The notes under the pieces were generated by a model, which saw nothing but the letters and a program-made list of their open reading frames with translations, searched no databases and was not told where the DNA came from. A stretch of DNA of 64,000 nt from Marinibaculum pumilum (lineage in GTDB: Bacteria > Pseudomonadota > Alphaproteobacteria > Ferrovibrionales > Ferrovibrionaceae). Below, piece by piece: positions 26,901-35,219 of this stretch; the stretch's first letter is position 1; every line of letters begins with the position of its first letter. Location: positions 139,848 to 203,847 of the forward strand of contig NZ_JBHRTR010000036.1 of NCBI RefSeq assembly GCF_042646425.1, given 5' to 3'. Position numbers and translations under genes: made by a program.

Positions 26901-29900
26901 CCAGCAGCAGCCCGCCATGGCTGCCGTCGCGCAGCACCGATATCGTCGTGGCCGACAGCCTTTGCGCCCCGCTGATGGTGCCGTTCTGCGCGGCTCCGGC
27001 ATCGTCGGTCAGGGTCGTGCCGGAACCGCCGAGGTCGAGGTCCAGCACCAGCCCGTTCAGGTCGGTTGTGGCCTCCTGGGTCATCAGGTTCTGGATCTCG
27101 GCCTCGCTGACCTGCCGGTTCCAGACCCGGACATCGCCGATCTCGCCACCGAAGAAGCGGCCGTCGAAGGCCTTGCCGAGCCAGAGTTCGCCGCTGCCGG
27201 CAATCCGTGGCGTCCAGCTGCCCGAGGCGATCTCCGTGCCGCCCAGAAAGAGGCGGCCGGTGCCGGATCCGTCGTAGGTGAAGGCCAGATGGTTCCAGAT
27301 GCCGGAGACGATGCCCGCATCGGCGGCATTCAGTTCGCTGGTCGTCGTGCCGTCGCCGCTCCAGATCCGAACGGTGCCCTGGTCGAGTTCCAGCCGGAAG
27401 TCGCTCGCATTGATCGAGGTGGAGGCGGACTTGTCGAGCAGCGCCATGTTGGCGGCAATATCGTCGGGCTTCACCCAGAGGTCGAGAGAGAAGGCTTCCG
27501 CCGCCGCGAAGGAGAGGTCGGCGTGATGGCCGACGGCAACGAAGTCGTCATTGCCGTCGAAGCGCAGGCTGTTGCTCTCCGCCAGCACCGGCGGGTCGTT
27601 GTCGACCAGGGTGACGGTGATCGTGCGCCGGGTCAGCGCGGTGCCGTCGCTGACATAGATGTCGAAACTGTCGTTCTGGCCGTCGCCGGCATGGTCGTAG
27701 GTGAACTTGTTGCCGCTGAGGGTCAGTGTGCCGTGGGTCGGCCGCGATGCGATCGAGTAGGTCAGGCCCTGGCTGATTCCATTGGCGTCGGCATCGTCGC
27801 CCAGCACGATGCCCTGATAGATTTCGTCATTGGCGATCTGCAGGGCGGTCAGGTCGACCCGGGTCGCACCGTTCTTCAGGGTGCCGTTCTGGGCGACGCT
27901 TCCGCCCTGGTCCACGACCGAGGTGCCGCTGCCGTCGAGATTGTAGTGCGCCCAGAGCCGGCTGATGCTCTCGCCGGTCTTGCGCGACATGGCGTCCTGG
28001 ATCTCCGACTGGGTCAGTACCCGTTCCCAGAGCTGGATCTGCGCCATCTCGCCGTCGAGATGGCGGCCGGCGCCGTCGCGGCCGACATAGAACGGCCCGG
28101 AACCCTCGGTATCGAACCGCCAGTTGGAATCGGTGCCGACCAGCCGGCCATCAATGTACATCCGCATGGTGCCGTTGTCGGTGCCGGCAACCGCTACATG
28201 GTACCATGTGCCGGCCTGCATCGCCGGCCCGCCGCTCTGGTTGAACTGTCCGTTCTCCCCGTTCCACAGCCGCAGCTGGCCGTTAACCACCTCCAGGCGC
28301 CAGTTCGTCGAATTGCTGTTTGCGCTGTGCGGCTTGTCGAAGACCGGCACATGCGACACGTCGTCGAGCTTGATCCATGCCGAGGCCGTCAGATCCACCA
28401 TGCCGGCGCCACGCTCGAATACGCCATGGTCAGCGAACTGGATATGGTCGTTCACCCCGTCGAAGCGGATCGCGTTCAGCGAAGGGGTGGTGGGTGCCCG
28501 ATTGCCCGTATCGACGGAGACGTTGACCGTCTGCACGACGCTGGCGGTGCCGTCGGAGATGGTGACCTGGAAGCTGTCGGCGCCGTTGTTCGAACCGTCA
28601 TGGGCATAGGTGTAGGTATTGCCGGACAGGGACACGGAGCCGCGCGACGGCCCCGACGACACCGAATAGGTCAGGGACGCCGCGGTCGGGTCCAGGTCGA
28701 TGTCGCTGGACAGCAGCATGCCGCGATAGGCCTCGCCGCGGGAAATGCCGAAGCTGTGCAGCGCATCCCATGCAGGGCCGTTCTCCAGGGTGCCGTTCTG
28801 CGCCGCGCCTGCCGCGTCGGTCAGGGTCGTACCGCTGCCGGAGAAGTCGTAGTCGGCGACCAGGCCGGTATGGTCGCGGGCGGTGTCCTGGCGCATCAGG
28901 GTCTGCAGTTCGGACTGCGACACCGCGCGGTTCCAGATCCGAAGGTCCGCCATCTCGCCGTCGAAATAGCTGCCGTTGAGGGTGCGGCCGATGCTCAGGT
29001 CGCCGTCCACCTCGCCGCCGGGCGACCAGGCCGTGCTGCCGACCGCGGTCCCGTCGCTGTAGAGGGTGAGGTTGGTGCCGTCATAGACCATGGCGACATG
29101 CGCCCAGGTGCCGGCCGCCACGCTGGCCGCTCCGGCCTGGAAATCGCCGCTGGGGGTCGAGTAGGCGCCCAGCTTCCCGTTCTCGACATAAAAATGATAG
29201 CCGGTTGTGCTGCCGTTGGCGGCGGGCTTGTCGATAATCGCCTGCCGCCCGGCCAGGGCATCGAGGCGGATCCAGGCCTCGATCGAGAAGGCTTCGCCGG
29301 CCGCGAAGTCAAGATCGTCATGATCGGCGACCACGACCCCATCGTTCACCCCGTCGAAGCGCAGGGCGCTGCCCTGCGGCGCGGCCGGCGCATCGTTGCT
29401 GCCGCTCACGGTCACCGTCAGGGTGCCGCTGCCCGCGGACCCGCTGTCGTCGGTGAAGCCGTAGCTGATGACCACTTGTTCGGTCGTGCCGGCGGCCAGC
29501 CGGTCGAAATCGTCGCCCAGGGTGAAGCGCAGCTTGTTGTCGACGATGGCGACACTGCCCTGCCCCGCGGCCACCGAGGCGGAGGTCAGGGTGAAGGTCG
29601 CCGGCCCGTCATCGCCGTCGACATCGGTATCATTGGCCAGCACATCGACCGTCAGCGATGCCGCATCCTCGCCCGCGGCGGCGCTGTTGGCCACGCCGAC
29701 CGGTGCGTCGTTCGCCCCCGTCACGGTCAGGGTCGCGGTGCCGATCGCGGTCGCACCGCTGTCATCGGCCATGACGTAGCTGACTGTCACCGTGGCGGTG
29801 TCGCCTGCATCCAGCGACTGATAGCTGCTGCCCGGGTCGTAGCGCAGTTCGCCGTTCACCACCGACACGGAGCCGGTACCGGAACTGACGCTGGCCGACT

Positions 29901-32900
29901 GCAGAACGAAGTTGGTCGCATTGTCGTCGCCGTCGACGTCGGTGTCGTTGGCCAGCACGTCCAGGGTCAGGGTGCCATCCTCGGACAGGCTGCCGGTATC
30001 GGCCACCGCGACGGGGGCGTCGTTGACGCCGCGGATCGTCAGGGTGGCGACCGCCTCCGACTCCAGCCCCTCATCGTCGGCCATGGTGTAGGCGACCGTC
30101 ACCGTGGCGCTGTCGCCCTCGTCCAGGTCCTGATAGGCGGTGCCGGGATCGTAGGACAACTTGCCGTTGGCGATGCCGGAACTGCCCAAGCCGTCGGTCT
30201 GGGCGACCGAGACCAGGGTGAAGTTGCCCGTATGGTCGCTGCCGTCGACATCGGTGTCGTTGGCCAGCAGGTCCAGGGTGAGGGTTTCGTCTTCGCTGAT
30301 CGTCGCGGTGTCGTCGACCGCGACGGGCGCATCGTTGCGGCCCTCCAGCAGGATGGTCAGCGTGGCAGCGGCAGTGGCGCCGGTGCTGTCCGCCACCACG
30401 TAGTTGATCGCCACCTCTGCGGTATCGTCGGAGTCCAGCATCTGGTAGCTGGATGCCGGGGTGAAGTACAGCAGGCCGCCGCCATGGGTCAGGGTGCCGG
30501 CGCCGCTGGCGAAACCGTAGGAGACGAGGCTCAGCCCGGCGGCGCCGTCCTCGGCATCGCCATCGTTCGCCGTCACGCCGAAGATCTTCGTCTCGTCCTC
30601 ATGCGCCCGGGTATAGTCCGCGGTCGCGAAGGGCAGGTCGTTGCTGCCGGTCACGGTGACGGCAAGCTCGGACCTTGACTGCAGGCCGCCGGCATCCGTC
30701 GCCGTATAGGAGATCGTCACGACCTCGCTCTCGCCGGCGGCCAGATGGTCGAAGTCGCTGCCCGGGTCGAAGCGGATCGCATTGCCGACGATGGCGACCG
30801 TGCCCCGGGTGCCCGCACCGCCGCCGGAGCCGCCGCCGACGATGGCCGCGTCGGTCAGGCTCAGGCTGTCGCCGGTATCGGGGTCGCTGTCGTTGGCCAG
30901 GACAGCGTAGGTGAGGACCCCGTTCTCGTCGGTCGAGGCGGCGTCCGCCCCGGCGGTCGGCGCATCGTTGACCCCGGTGATCGTCAGGGTGACGGCGCCG
31001 CTGCCGGTGGCGCCGGCACGATCGCTGACCGTGTAGGTCAGGGTGACGGTCTGGCTGGTGCCGCTGGCCAGGTTGCGGAAATCGCTGCCGGCATCGAAAA
31101 GGATCCGTCCGTCCTCGATCCGCGCCGTGCCGCGTGCCGGGCTGGAGAGCGCGGTGAGGCTCAGGCTGTCGCCGGCATCGGGGTCGGCATCGTTGGCCAG
31201 GACGTCGATGCTGCGGCTGCTGCCGGCGGCCAGGGTGACGGCATCCGCGACCGGCACCGGCGCGGCATTGCTTGGGCCCAGGTCGTCGCCGCCCGCACCG
31301 CCGGTCACCGTGTCGCTGCCGCCCGACCCGCCTGTGCTGCCGCCGTCGGCGGCTGCGTCACCGGACCCGCCGCCGGCCGTGCCCGAGCCCTGGTTCGCCG
31401 CCGTCGTCGTGGTGCCGGCGGTGGTCGTTGCCGTGGTCGTTGTGGTGGTCGTCGTCGTGGTGGTCGTCGTGGTCTGGCTGCCCGTGTCGGTGCCGGTCGC
31501 GGCATTGCCGGTCCCGGCCCTGCCGCCTGCCGACGCAGCCGACTGGCCAACGGCGCTGCCGGATCCGCTGTTGCCGGACCCGCTGTTGCCGGACCCGCTG
31601 TTGCCGGTCCCGAGACCACCGGCGCCGTTGCCGGCGAGGGTCACCGTGGGAGTGAAGCCGGCGGGCGCCCGGGCCGGGGCCTGCTGCCCCTGATTGTCCT
31701 GTCCGGTGCCATCCGCGCCCTGGCCTTCGGTACCCTGGCCTTCGGTACCCTGGCCTTCCGCGCCCTGGCCACCCTGGTCCTGGACGCCATCGCCGGCCGC
31801 ACCGCCTGGACCTGCGGCGGCGGCGCCCCCCTGCCCGGTCCCGGCATTACCCGCCACACCGGGCTGTCCGCCGACGCCCTGGCTGCCTGCAGCCTGCCCG
31901 CCATCGCCCACCGCCCGCACGGCCTGGGTCACGCCATCGCCGGCAGCACCGTCGCTGCCGCTCGCCCCCTGCCCGGTGGCGGCACCGCCGTCGGAGCCCT
32001 GCGCCACCTGCACCGTCCCGGCATCCGCGGCGGATCCGCCGGCGCCCGCGTTCGACTGGCCGCCCGCGGCAGGCGATATCGCCGCCAGCGCCCGGGCGAT
32101 CACGTCCAGCCCGCCATCACCGCCATCGCCGGCGGAGCTGCCCGCATTGCCAGAGCCGGAACCGCTGCCCTGCGGACCACTACCCTGCGACAGGGCGAGG
32201 ATCGTCTGGTCGGAAACCGGCACCGCCTGGGCCTGGGCCGTCGCCGCCGCGGCATCGCCGGCAATGCGGGCCTGGTTCACCGAAGCCGCCGCATCGCTGC
32301 CGCCGGCGAGCGAGGCGATGAGCTGGCTGGCAAAAGCCTCTCCGCCGCCATTGGACAGGCTGGCCACCGCCAGGCCCGCATCGGCGGCATCGCCGGAGGC
32401 CAGCGCCGCGACCAGCTGGTCGGCGGCCGAAACCGCAACCCCCTGGCTGGCCTGGGCACTCTGCGCGGCGGAGGCTGCCTCGCCGCCGCTGCGGATCGCG
32501 CCGGCCATGTCGCCGCCCTGCGCCAGGCTGGCCGCCAGGGCCTGGGCGAAGACCTGGCCGCCGGCCTCGCCACCGACCGCCGCCAGCGCCTGGTCGACCT
32601 GCTGGCCATTGGCCAGCGCCTGCGCCAGCTGGTCGGCGGCGGACAGCTCCACCGCCTGTTCGGCCGCCGCGCTCTCGGCCTGGTCGGCGGCGGCATCTGC
32701 ACTGGCCACCGCCTCGCCGACATCGCTGCCCTCCGCCAGGGCACGCTGCAGCGCCTCCGCAAAGGCATCGCCCGATGCCCCCTCCAGGCCGAACTGCCGC
32801 AGGATCGCATCGAAGCCCTCGGACCCGGCGCCGGCCGACAGGGCCAGGCGCAGCTGGTCCGCCGGCGACATCGGCACGGCACTTTCGGCAATCGCCGCAG

Positions 32901-33726
32901 CGGCGGCCTCCGCCTGGCCGGCGGCGGCATCCGCCGCCGCGCCGGTTGCGATGCCGTCGCCGAGGGCCCGCGCCAATGCGCCCTCGAAGACCGCCGCACC
33001 GTCACCGTCCAGACCGGCACGCGCCGCGGCCTCGGCGATCGCGGTTCCCGCATCGCTGCCGGAGGCAAGCGCCTCGGCCAGGCTGTCGCCCGGCTCGGCC
33101 CCTGCTGCTGCGTCCGCCAGCGCGGCCGTCACCGACGACTGCGCGGCCGCAATCGCTTCTGTCGGGGCAATGCCATCCGCCAGGCTCTGCTGCAGGGTCG
33201 CGACGAACTCCGCCTGCGCGGCGGCCAGCGCCTCGCCCTCCAGCCCCTCGGTGCCGGGCAGGGTTTCCAGCAGCCGGGTCACCGCCTGGTCGATACCCTC
33301 GCCGCCGGCCAGGGCGGTCAGCAGCTGATCGGCAGGATCAGGGCCCTCCACGGTGCCGAACTGCAGGGCGTCGTTGAACGCCCGCTGCGCCAGCTCATCG
33401 CCACCCCCCGGATCCGCCAGACCGCGCACGACGAGGTCGATATAGAGGCCTGCCGCCAGGTCGGCGCTGTCGGCCGTGGCACCCTCCGCGATGGCGAAGT
33501 CGCGGACGGCATTGCGCAGCGCCTCGAGCCGGGTATCGACCGCCTCGCCGCCGGCGGCGGTGACCAGCACCGCCTCGTGGATCTCCTGTGGCACCGGCAG
33601 GGTGCGGCCGCCGAGGGCGATGCCGGCATTGCCGCCGGAGGCGGCGGAGTCCGGCCGTGCCCCGGCGGCGTCGCTGCCGTCAGGGGCGTTCTCGAAACGG
33701 GATGAGACCGGTTCCTCGACAGCCAT
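23971..33726 (-). CDS. Giant repetitive surface/secreted protein, probable type I secretion substrate
   Basis: This 3251-residue acidic protein lacks an N-terminal signal peptide. In order: a unique N-terminus (1-125); six alanine-rich repeats of about 73 residues with an ADQLxxALAxG signature (about 125-530); a Gly/Ser/Thr low-complexity linker with a run of 14 threonines (about 530-820); six cadherin/VCBS-like repeats with NDAPVAVAD and DVLANDTDVDG (about 820-1445); then six units of about 302 residues, each a LamG/concanavalin-like domain (LRFDGVND, HVAMVYDG, GEMADLRIWNR) plus a cadherin-like segment. It ends DVTFTVA, a hydrophobic tail compatible with type I export. No RTX nonapeptides are seen. 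HlyD and ABC genes lie directly upstream. Probably an adhesin or biofilm protein binding glycans. Confidence 0.85.
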   Translation of the reverse strand: MAVEEPVSSRFENAPDGSDAAGARPDSAASGGNAGIALGGRTLPVPQEIHEAVLVTAAGGEAVDTRLEALRNAVRDFAIAEGATADSADLAAGLYIDLVVRGLADPGGGDELAQRAFNDALQFGTVEGPDPADQLLTALAGGEGIDQAVTRLLETLPGTEGLEGEALAAAQAEFVATLQQSLADGIAPTEAIAAAQSSVTAALADAAAGAEPGDSLAEALASGSDAGTAIAEAAARAGLDGDGAAVFEGALARALGDGIATGAAADAAAGQAEAAAAAIAESAVPMSPADQLRLALSAGAGSEGFDAILRQFGLEGASGDAFAEALQRALAEGSDVGEAVASADAAADQAESAAAEQAVELSAADQLAQALANGQQVDQALAAVGGEAGGQVFAQALAASLAQGGDMAGAIRSGGEAASAAQSAQASQGVAVSAADQLVAALASGDAADAGLAVASLSNGGGEAFASQLIASLAGGSDAAASVNQARIAGDAAAATAQAQAVPVSDQTILALSQGSGPQGSGSGSGNAGSSAGDGGDGGLDVIARALAAISPAAGGQSNAGAGGSAADAGTVQVAQGSDGGAATGQGASGSDGAAGDGVTQAVRAVGDGGQAAGSQGVGGQPGVAGNAGTGQGGAAAAGPGGAAGDGVQDQGGQGAEGQGTEGQGTEGQGADGTGQDNQGQQAPARAPAGFTPTVTLAGNGAGGLGTGNSGSGNSGSGNSGSGSAVGQSAASAGGRAGTGNAATGTDTGSQTTTTTTTTTTTTTTATTTAGTTTTAANQGSGTAGGGSGDAAADGGSTGGSGGSDTVTGGAGGDDLGPSNAAPVPVADAVTLAAGSSRSIDVLANDADPDAGDSLSLTALSSPARGTARIEDGRILFDAGSDFRNLASGTSQTVTLTYTVSDRAGATGSGAVTLTITGVNDAPTAGADAASTDENGVLTYAVLANDSDPDTGDSLSLTDAAIVGGGSGGGAGTRGTVAIVGNAIRFDPGSDFDHLAAGESEVVTISYTATDAGGLQSRSELAVTVTGSNDLPFATADYTRAHEDETKIFGVTANDGDAEDGAAGLSLVSYGFASGAGTLTHGGGLLYFTPASSYQMLDSDDTAEVAINYVVADSTGATAAATLTILLEGRNDAPVAVDDTATISEDETLTLDLLANDTDVDGSDHTGNFTLVSVAQTDGLGSSGIANGKLSYDPGTAYQDLDEGDSATVTVAYTMADDEGLESEAVATLTIRGVNDAPVAVADTGSLSEDGTLTLDVLANDTDVDGDDNATNFVLQSASVSSGTGSVSVVNGELRYDPGSSYQSLDAGDTATVTVSYVMADDSGATAIGTATLTVTGANDAPVGVANSAAAGEDAASLTVDVLANDTDVDGDDGPATFTLTSASVAAGQGSVAIVDNKLRFTLGDDFDRLAAGTTEQVVISYGFTDDSGSAGSGTLTVTVSGSNDAPAAPQGSALRFDGVNDGVVVADHDDLDFAAGEAFSIEAWIRLDALAGRQAIIDKPAANGSTTGYHFYVENGKLGAYSTPSGDFQAGAASVAAGTWAHVAMVYDGTNLTLYSDGTAVGSTAWSPGGEVDGDLSIGRTLNGSYFDGEMADLRIWNRAVSQSELQTLMRQDTARDHTGLVADYDFSGSGTTLTDAAGAAQNGTLENGPAWDALHSFGISRGEAYRGMLLSSDIDLDPTAASLTYSVSSGPSRGSVSLSGNTYTYAHDGSNNGADSFQVTISDGTASVVQTVNVSVDTGNRAPTTPSLNAIRFDGVNDHIQFADHGVFERGAGMVDLTASAWIKLDDVSHVPVFDKPHSANSNSTNWRLEVVNGQLRLWNGENGQFNQSGGPAMQAGTWYHVAVAGTDNGTMRMYIDGRLVGTDSNWRFDTEGSGPFYVGRDGAGRHLDGEMAQIQLWERVLTQSEIQDAMSRKTGESISRLWAHYNLDGSGTSVVDQGGSVAQNGTLKNGATRVDLTALQIANDEIYQGIVLGDDADANGISQGLTYSIASRPTHGTLTLSGNKFTYDHAGDGQNDSFDIYVSDGTALTRRTITVTLVDNDPPVLAESNSLRFDGNDDFVAVGHHADLSFAAAEAFSLDLWVKPDDIAANMALLDKSASTSINASDFRLELDQGTVRIWSGDGTTTSELNAADAGIVSGIWNHLAFTYDGSGTGRLFLGGTEIASGSWTPRIAGSGELWLGKAFDGRFFGGEIGDVRVWNRQVSEAEIQNLMTQEATTDLNGLVLDLDLGGSGTTLTDDAGAAQNGTISGAQRLSATTISVLRDGSHGGLLLANDAETTPLAGQLNYSLSSGPSNGTVTFDGNRYLYVHDGSNTASDSFTVAISDGSLTLSQVVNVTVDNSARAPRFDQLNALVFDGTDDYVSVPDSSGWDRTGSDAFTLEAWIKTDAIGTHMTLFDKPVDLSTDTSNYRLELLASGVLRLHSSGSSGSNIDQTSSTVAAGEWQHVAVTRDGSGNVNFYLNGAGVGSHAGWDYGATTGGEVLIGRDSSGTGRHYDGQMAEFRYWTEALSQAEIQAGMTRAAADTDRPLGTRFGFEGSTTTVIDDAGQSAQNGTLVNGPTRSSLLSVDVQNDAVYRGLLLADDGDSAVRSTALSYEIAGKPVHGSLTLDGNRFTYDHVGDGQDDSFSIWVSDGSSRSLKTFAVNTTNATPTLSENQVANLDGSDDHLVVADHDDLDFTGSDAFALEMWINPDDVAGTTVLMDKRWGGGINDTSFRLELDDGGIRLFNRNSSGGTADLYADTQTVTAGRWHHVVASYDGAGTATIFINGAQAATGGWANADLSSHELYIGRAQDGRYYDGQVAETRIWSKALSLTEVQKLMTQDTASDAADLVLDLDFAGSGATVGDDAGTAQDATLTNGAVRLSTAGVTVTNDGIHYGLLLGGDADIDPLTYGLTYSIAQAPEHGSVTLNGNRFTYDHNGDGSNDSFVVTISDGAANLSHTVNVTVDGTNTAPTLAAMHAIGFDGSDDHISVADHADLDFGATDPITLEAWIRLDDMSREYNLFEKSDHSSGTDTNYRLYVRDGILGFYNGNVDPLLETGAGTIVADEWTHVAFAYDGTTARLYKDGSEVASGARQLGAVTDTALLIGRDTTSGSRYFDGQMSEIRVWDRALSEAEIQNGMTRKVDQTTANLVLQFDGDTVSGGQVVDGSGNGHNGSLQNGAAAADMKSVQIANNAVYKGLLLGADGQGSAVSAGLSYHLADAPEHGTLTMSGNEYIYDHDGGGSDDSFQVAIDDGSTVSYHDVTFTVA
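23990..29400 (-). repeat. Six tandem ~905-bp LamG + cadherin-like coding units
   Basis: Equivalent points (the 'FDGxxD' strand of each LamG domain) occur near 29375, 28480, 27575, 26670, 25760 and 24850, a regular step of about 905 bases. Each unit codes for a LamG domain and a closing segment with GSVTLNGNRFTYDHxGDG-type text. Copies are diverged in DNA but colinear. Confidence 0.85.
29395..31270 (-). repeat. Six tandem ~312-bp cadherin/VCBS-like coding repeats
   Basis: The 'N-D-A-P' junctions fall near 31265, 30960, 30640, 30330, 30018, 29705 and 29392, giving six units of about 104 residues. Each has an LANDxDxD calcium-type loop. The third copy is the most diverged (VTANDGDAED). Confidence 0.85.
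31400..31775 (-). repeat. Low-complexity linker with threonine codon run and 15-bp tandem repeats
   Basis: It codes for a run of 14 threonines (near 31420-31480), a GSGNS repeat made of 15-base units (31555-31605) and a GTEGQ repeat made of 15-base units (31720-31770). All unit sizes are multiples of three, so slippage would change length without breaking the frame. Confidence 0.8.
32190..33340 (-). repeat. Six ~220-bp alanine-rich N-terminal repeats
   Basis: Units begin at 'ADQL'-type points near 33320, 33085, 32862, 32640, 32420 and 32205, each followed by LAxALAxG, a GGExxGxxFAxAL helix and an alanine-rich helix. I do not recognise this helical repeat as a named family. Confidence 0.7.
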
Positions 33727-33805
33727 TCAGCCAACCCAACCCGCCCCGACCGGCAGGCCACACGAAAATCGTCCCCCAACGGGACAGGCACAGCTGACCC
33801 GGCGT

Positions 33806-33826
33806 CGCAAAACGTTTCATTTTGCG
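33806..33826. other. Inverted repeat in front of the giant gene
   Basis: CGCAAAA and TTTTGCG flank a 7-base loop in the 167-base gap between the HlyD gene and the giant surface-protein gene. It could be an operator for a separate promoter, or an attenuator. It stands out as AT-rich in a GC-rich background. Confidence 0.4.
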
Positions 33827-33893
33827 ATTGATTGTCAGCTTTTCCCGAAATTACGCAAGTTGCATACCGCTGCACGGCAGGACCGAATGCCGG

Positions 33894-35219
33894 TCAGCGC
33901 TCCCGCATCGCGGTGGTGGTGGTGCGCAGCAGCGGGTCCAGGATATAGCCCGCCACGGTCCGTTCGCCGATCAGGATGTTGCAGACCAGGCGCATGCCCG
34001 GATAGAGCCGGTAGGCGATCCGGCCGGCACCGAAGCTTTCCGCCTCCGGCCGGATTCGCACCAGGTAGTAGGGCGCCCCCTGTTCGGTCAGCAATGCGTC
34101 GGGGGCCACGCCGACCACCTCGCCGGCGATGGTGCCGAACTGCTGGGAATCCGATGCGGTCAGGCTCAGCTGCACCGGCTGGCCGGCATGCACGAAGCCG
34201 ATATCCTCCACCGGCAGGCGGGCATCGACCACCAGGCTGTCGTCCACCGGCACGATCTCCGCCATCACGTCGCCGGGCTGCACCACGCCGCCCACCGTCT
34301 TCACCGCCAGCGACTTCACGATGCCATCGACCGGCGAGCGGATCTCGGACCGTTCCTTGGCATCGGCGAACTTGCGCAGGCGCTGGCTCAACTCCTCGAA
34401 CTCCCGGCGCCGCTCCCCCAGCTCGCGCCTGGCTTCCTCGGCGAAACGCTCCGCCACCTCCGCCTCGCGGTTGCGGGCCTCCTCCAGCGCCGCCTCGGTC
34501 CGCACCAGCAGCGCCTGATCTTCCCGCAGGCCACCCTCCAGCGAGGTCAGGTCCTTCACCAGGTTCAGGTGGGTCATGCGGTTGGTGATGTCGCGGTCGA
34601 GCAGCTGCTTGCTGATCCGCACCTGCTCCTGCAGATGCCCGCGCAGGGCGCGGTTCGTCTCGATCCGGGCCTTCACCTCGCGGATCTCCTGCTCGCGCTG
34701 GATCACCGCCTGGCTCTGCGCCTCCAGTTCCGCCCCCAGGCGCTTGCGGCGGGTCTCCATCAGCGCCTCGGCCGCTTCCAGCTGCGCCGGCACGGCGGCG
34801 ACAAGGTCGTCCGGGAAGTCGATCTGCGGCCGCGCCGCGATCTCCGCCTCCAGCCGGGCGATGTCGATGCGCAGGGCGCGCAGCCGGGCCTGCAGCTCGT
34901 CGACGTCGGACTCGCTGCGGGTGCTGTCCAGCCGCACCAGCGGCTCGCCCGCCTTCACCACCTGGCGCTCCTGCACCAGGATCTCGCGCACGATGCCGCC
35001 CTCCAGGTGCTGCACCGTCTTCACGCTGCTGCCCGGCACCACCTCTCCGATCGCCGTGCTGACGATCTCCAGGGTGCCCAGGGTGGCCCAGGCCGCGGCC
35101 AGGACCACCAGGCCGGCGGCGAGCGCCAGGAAGATGGTCGTGCCGCGGCCGACCTTCTCCCCGACATCCACCGTGGCGCCGGGCGTCTCCGCCTGCGGAA
35201 TCTCCTCCAGGCCGCTCAT
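33894..35219 (-). CDS. Type I secretion periplasmic adaptor, HlyD family
   Basis: This 441-residue protein has one inner-membrane helix (about 28-48). A lipoyl half-motif (SVKTVQHLEGGIVREILV) follows, then a long coiled coil (about 100-290), the second lipoyl half (RSPVDGIVKSLAVKTVGGVV) and a C-terminal beta barrel. It bridges the ABC exporter to a TolC-type outer-membrane channel. Its ATG overlaps the ABC gene's stop in an ATGA junction at 35216-35219. The giant protein gene follows after 167 bases. Family assignment is firm; the cargo is inferred from position. Confidence 0.92.
   Translation of the reverse strand: MSGLEEIPQAETPGATVDVGEKVGRGTTIFLALAAGLVVLAAAWATLGTLEIVSTAIGEVVPGSSVKTVQHLEGGIVREILVQERQVVKAGEPLVRLDSTRSESDVDELQARLRALRIDIARLEAEIAARPQIDFPDDLVAAVPAQLEAAEALMETRRKRLGAELEAQSQAVIQREQEIREVKARIETNRALRGHLQEQVRISKQLLDRDITNRMTHLNLVKDLTSLEGGLREDQALLVRTEAALEEARNREAEVAERFAEEARRELGERRREFEELSQRLRKFADAKERSEIRSPVDGIVKSLAVKTVGGVVQPGDVMAEIVPVDDSLVVDARLPVEDIGFVHAGQPVQLSLTASDSQQFGTIAGEVVGVAPDALLTEQGAPYYLVRIRPEAESFGAGRIAYRLYPGMRLVCNILIGERTVAGYILDPLLRTTTTAMRER

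Noticed and set aside
31400..31480. GTG/GTC-rich run considered as a CRISPR or satellite
   Set aside because: It is simply the codons for a threonine run in the adhesin linker; no spacers.
23995..33705. Forward frames of 800-1400 residues over the adhesin gene
   Set aside because: They mirror the repeats of the reverse gene and contain no known domain; codon bias fits the reverse strand.
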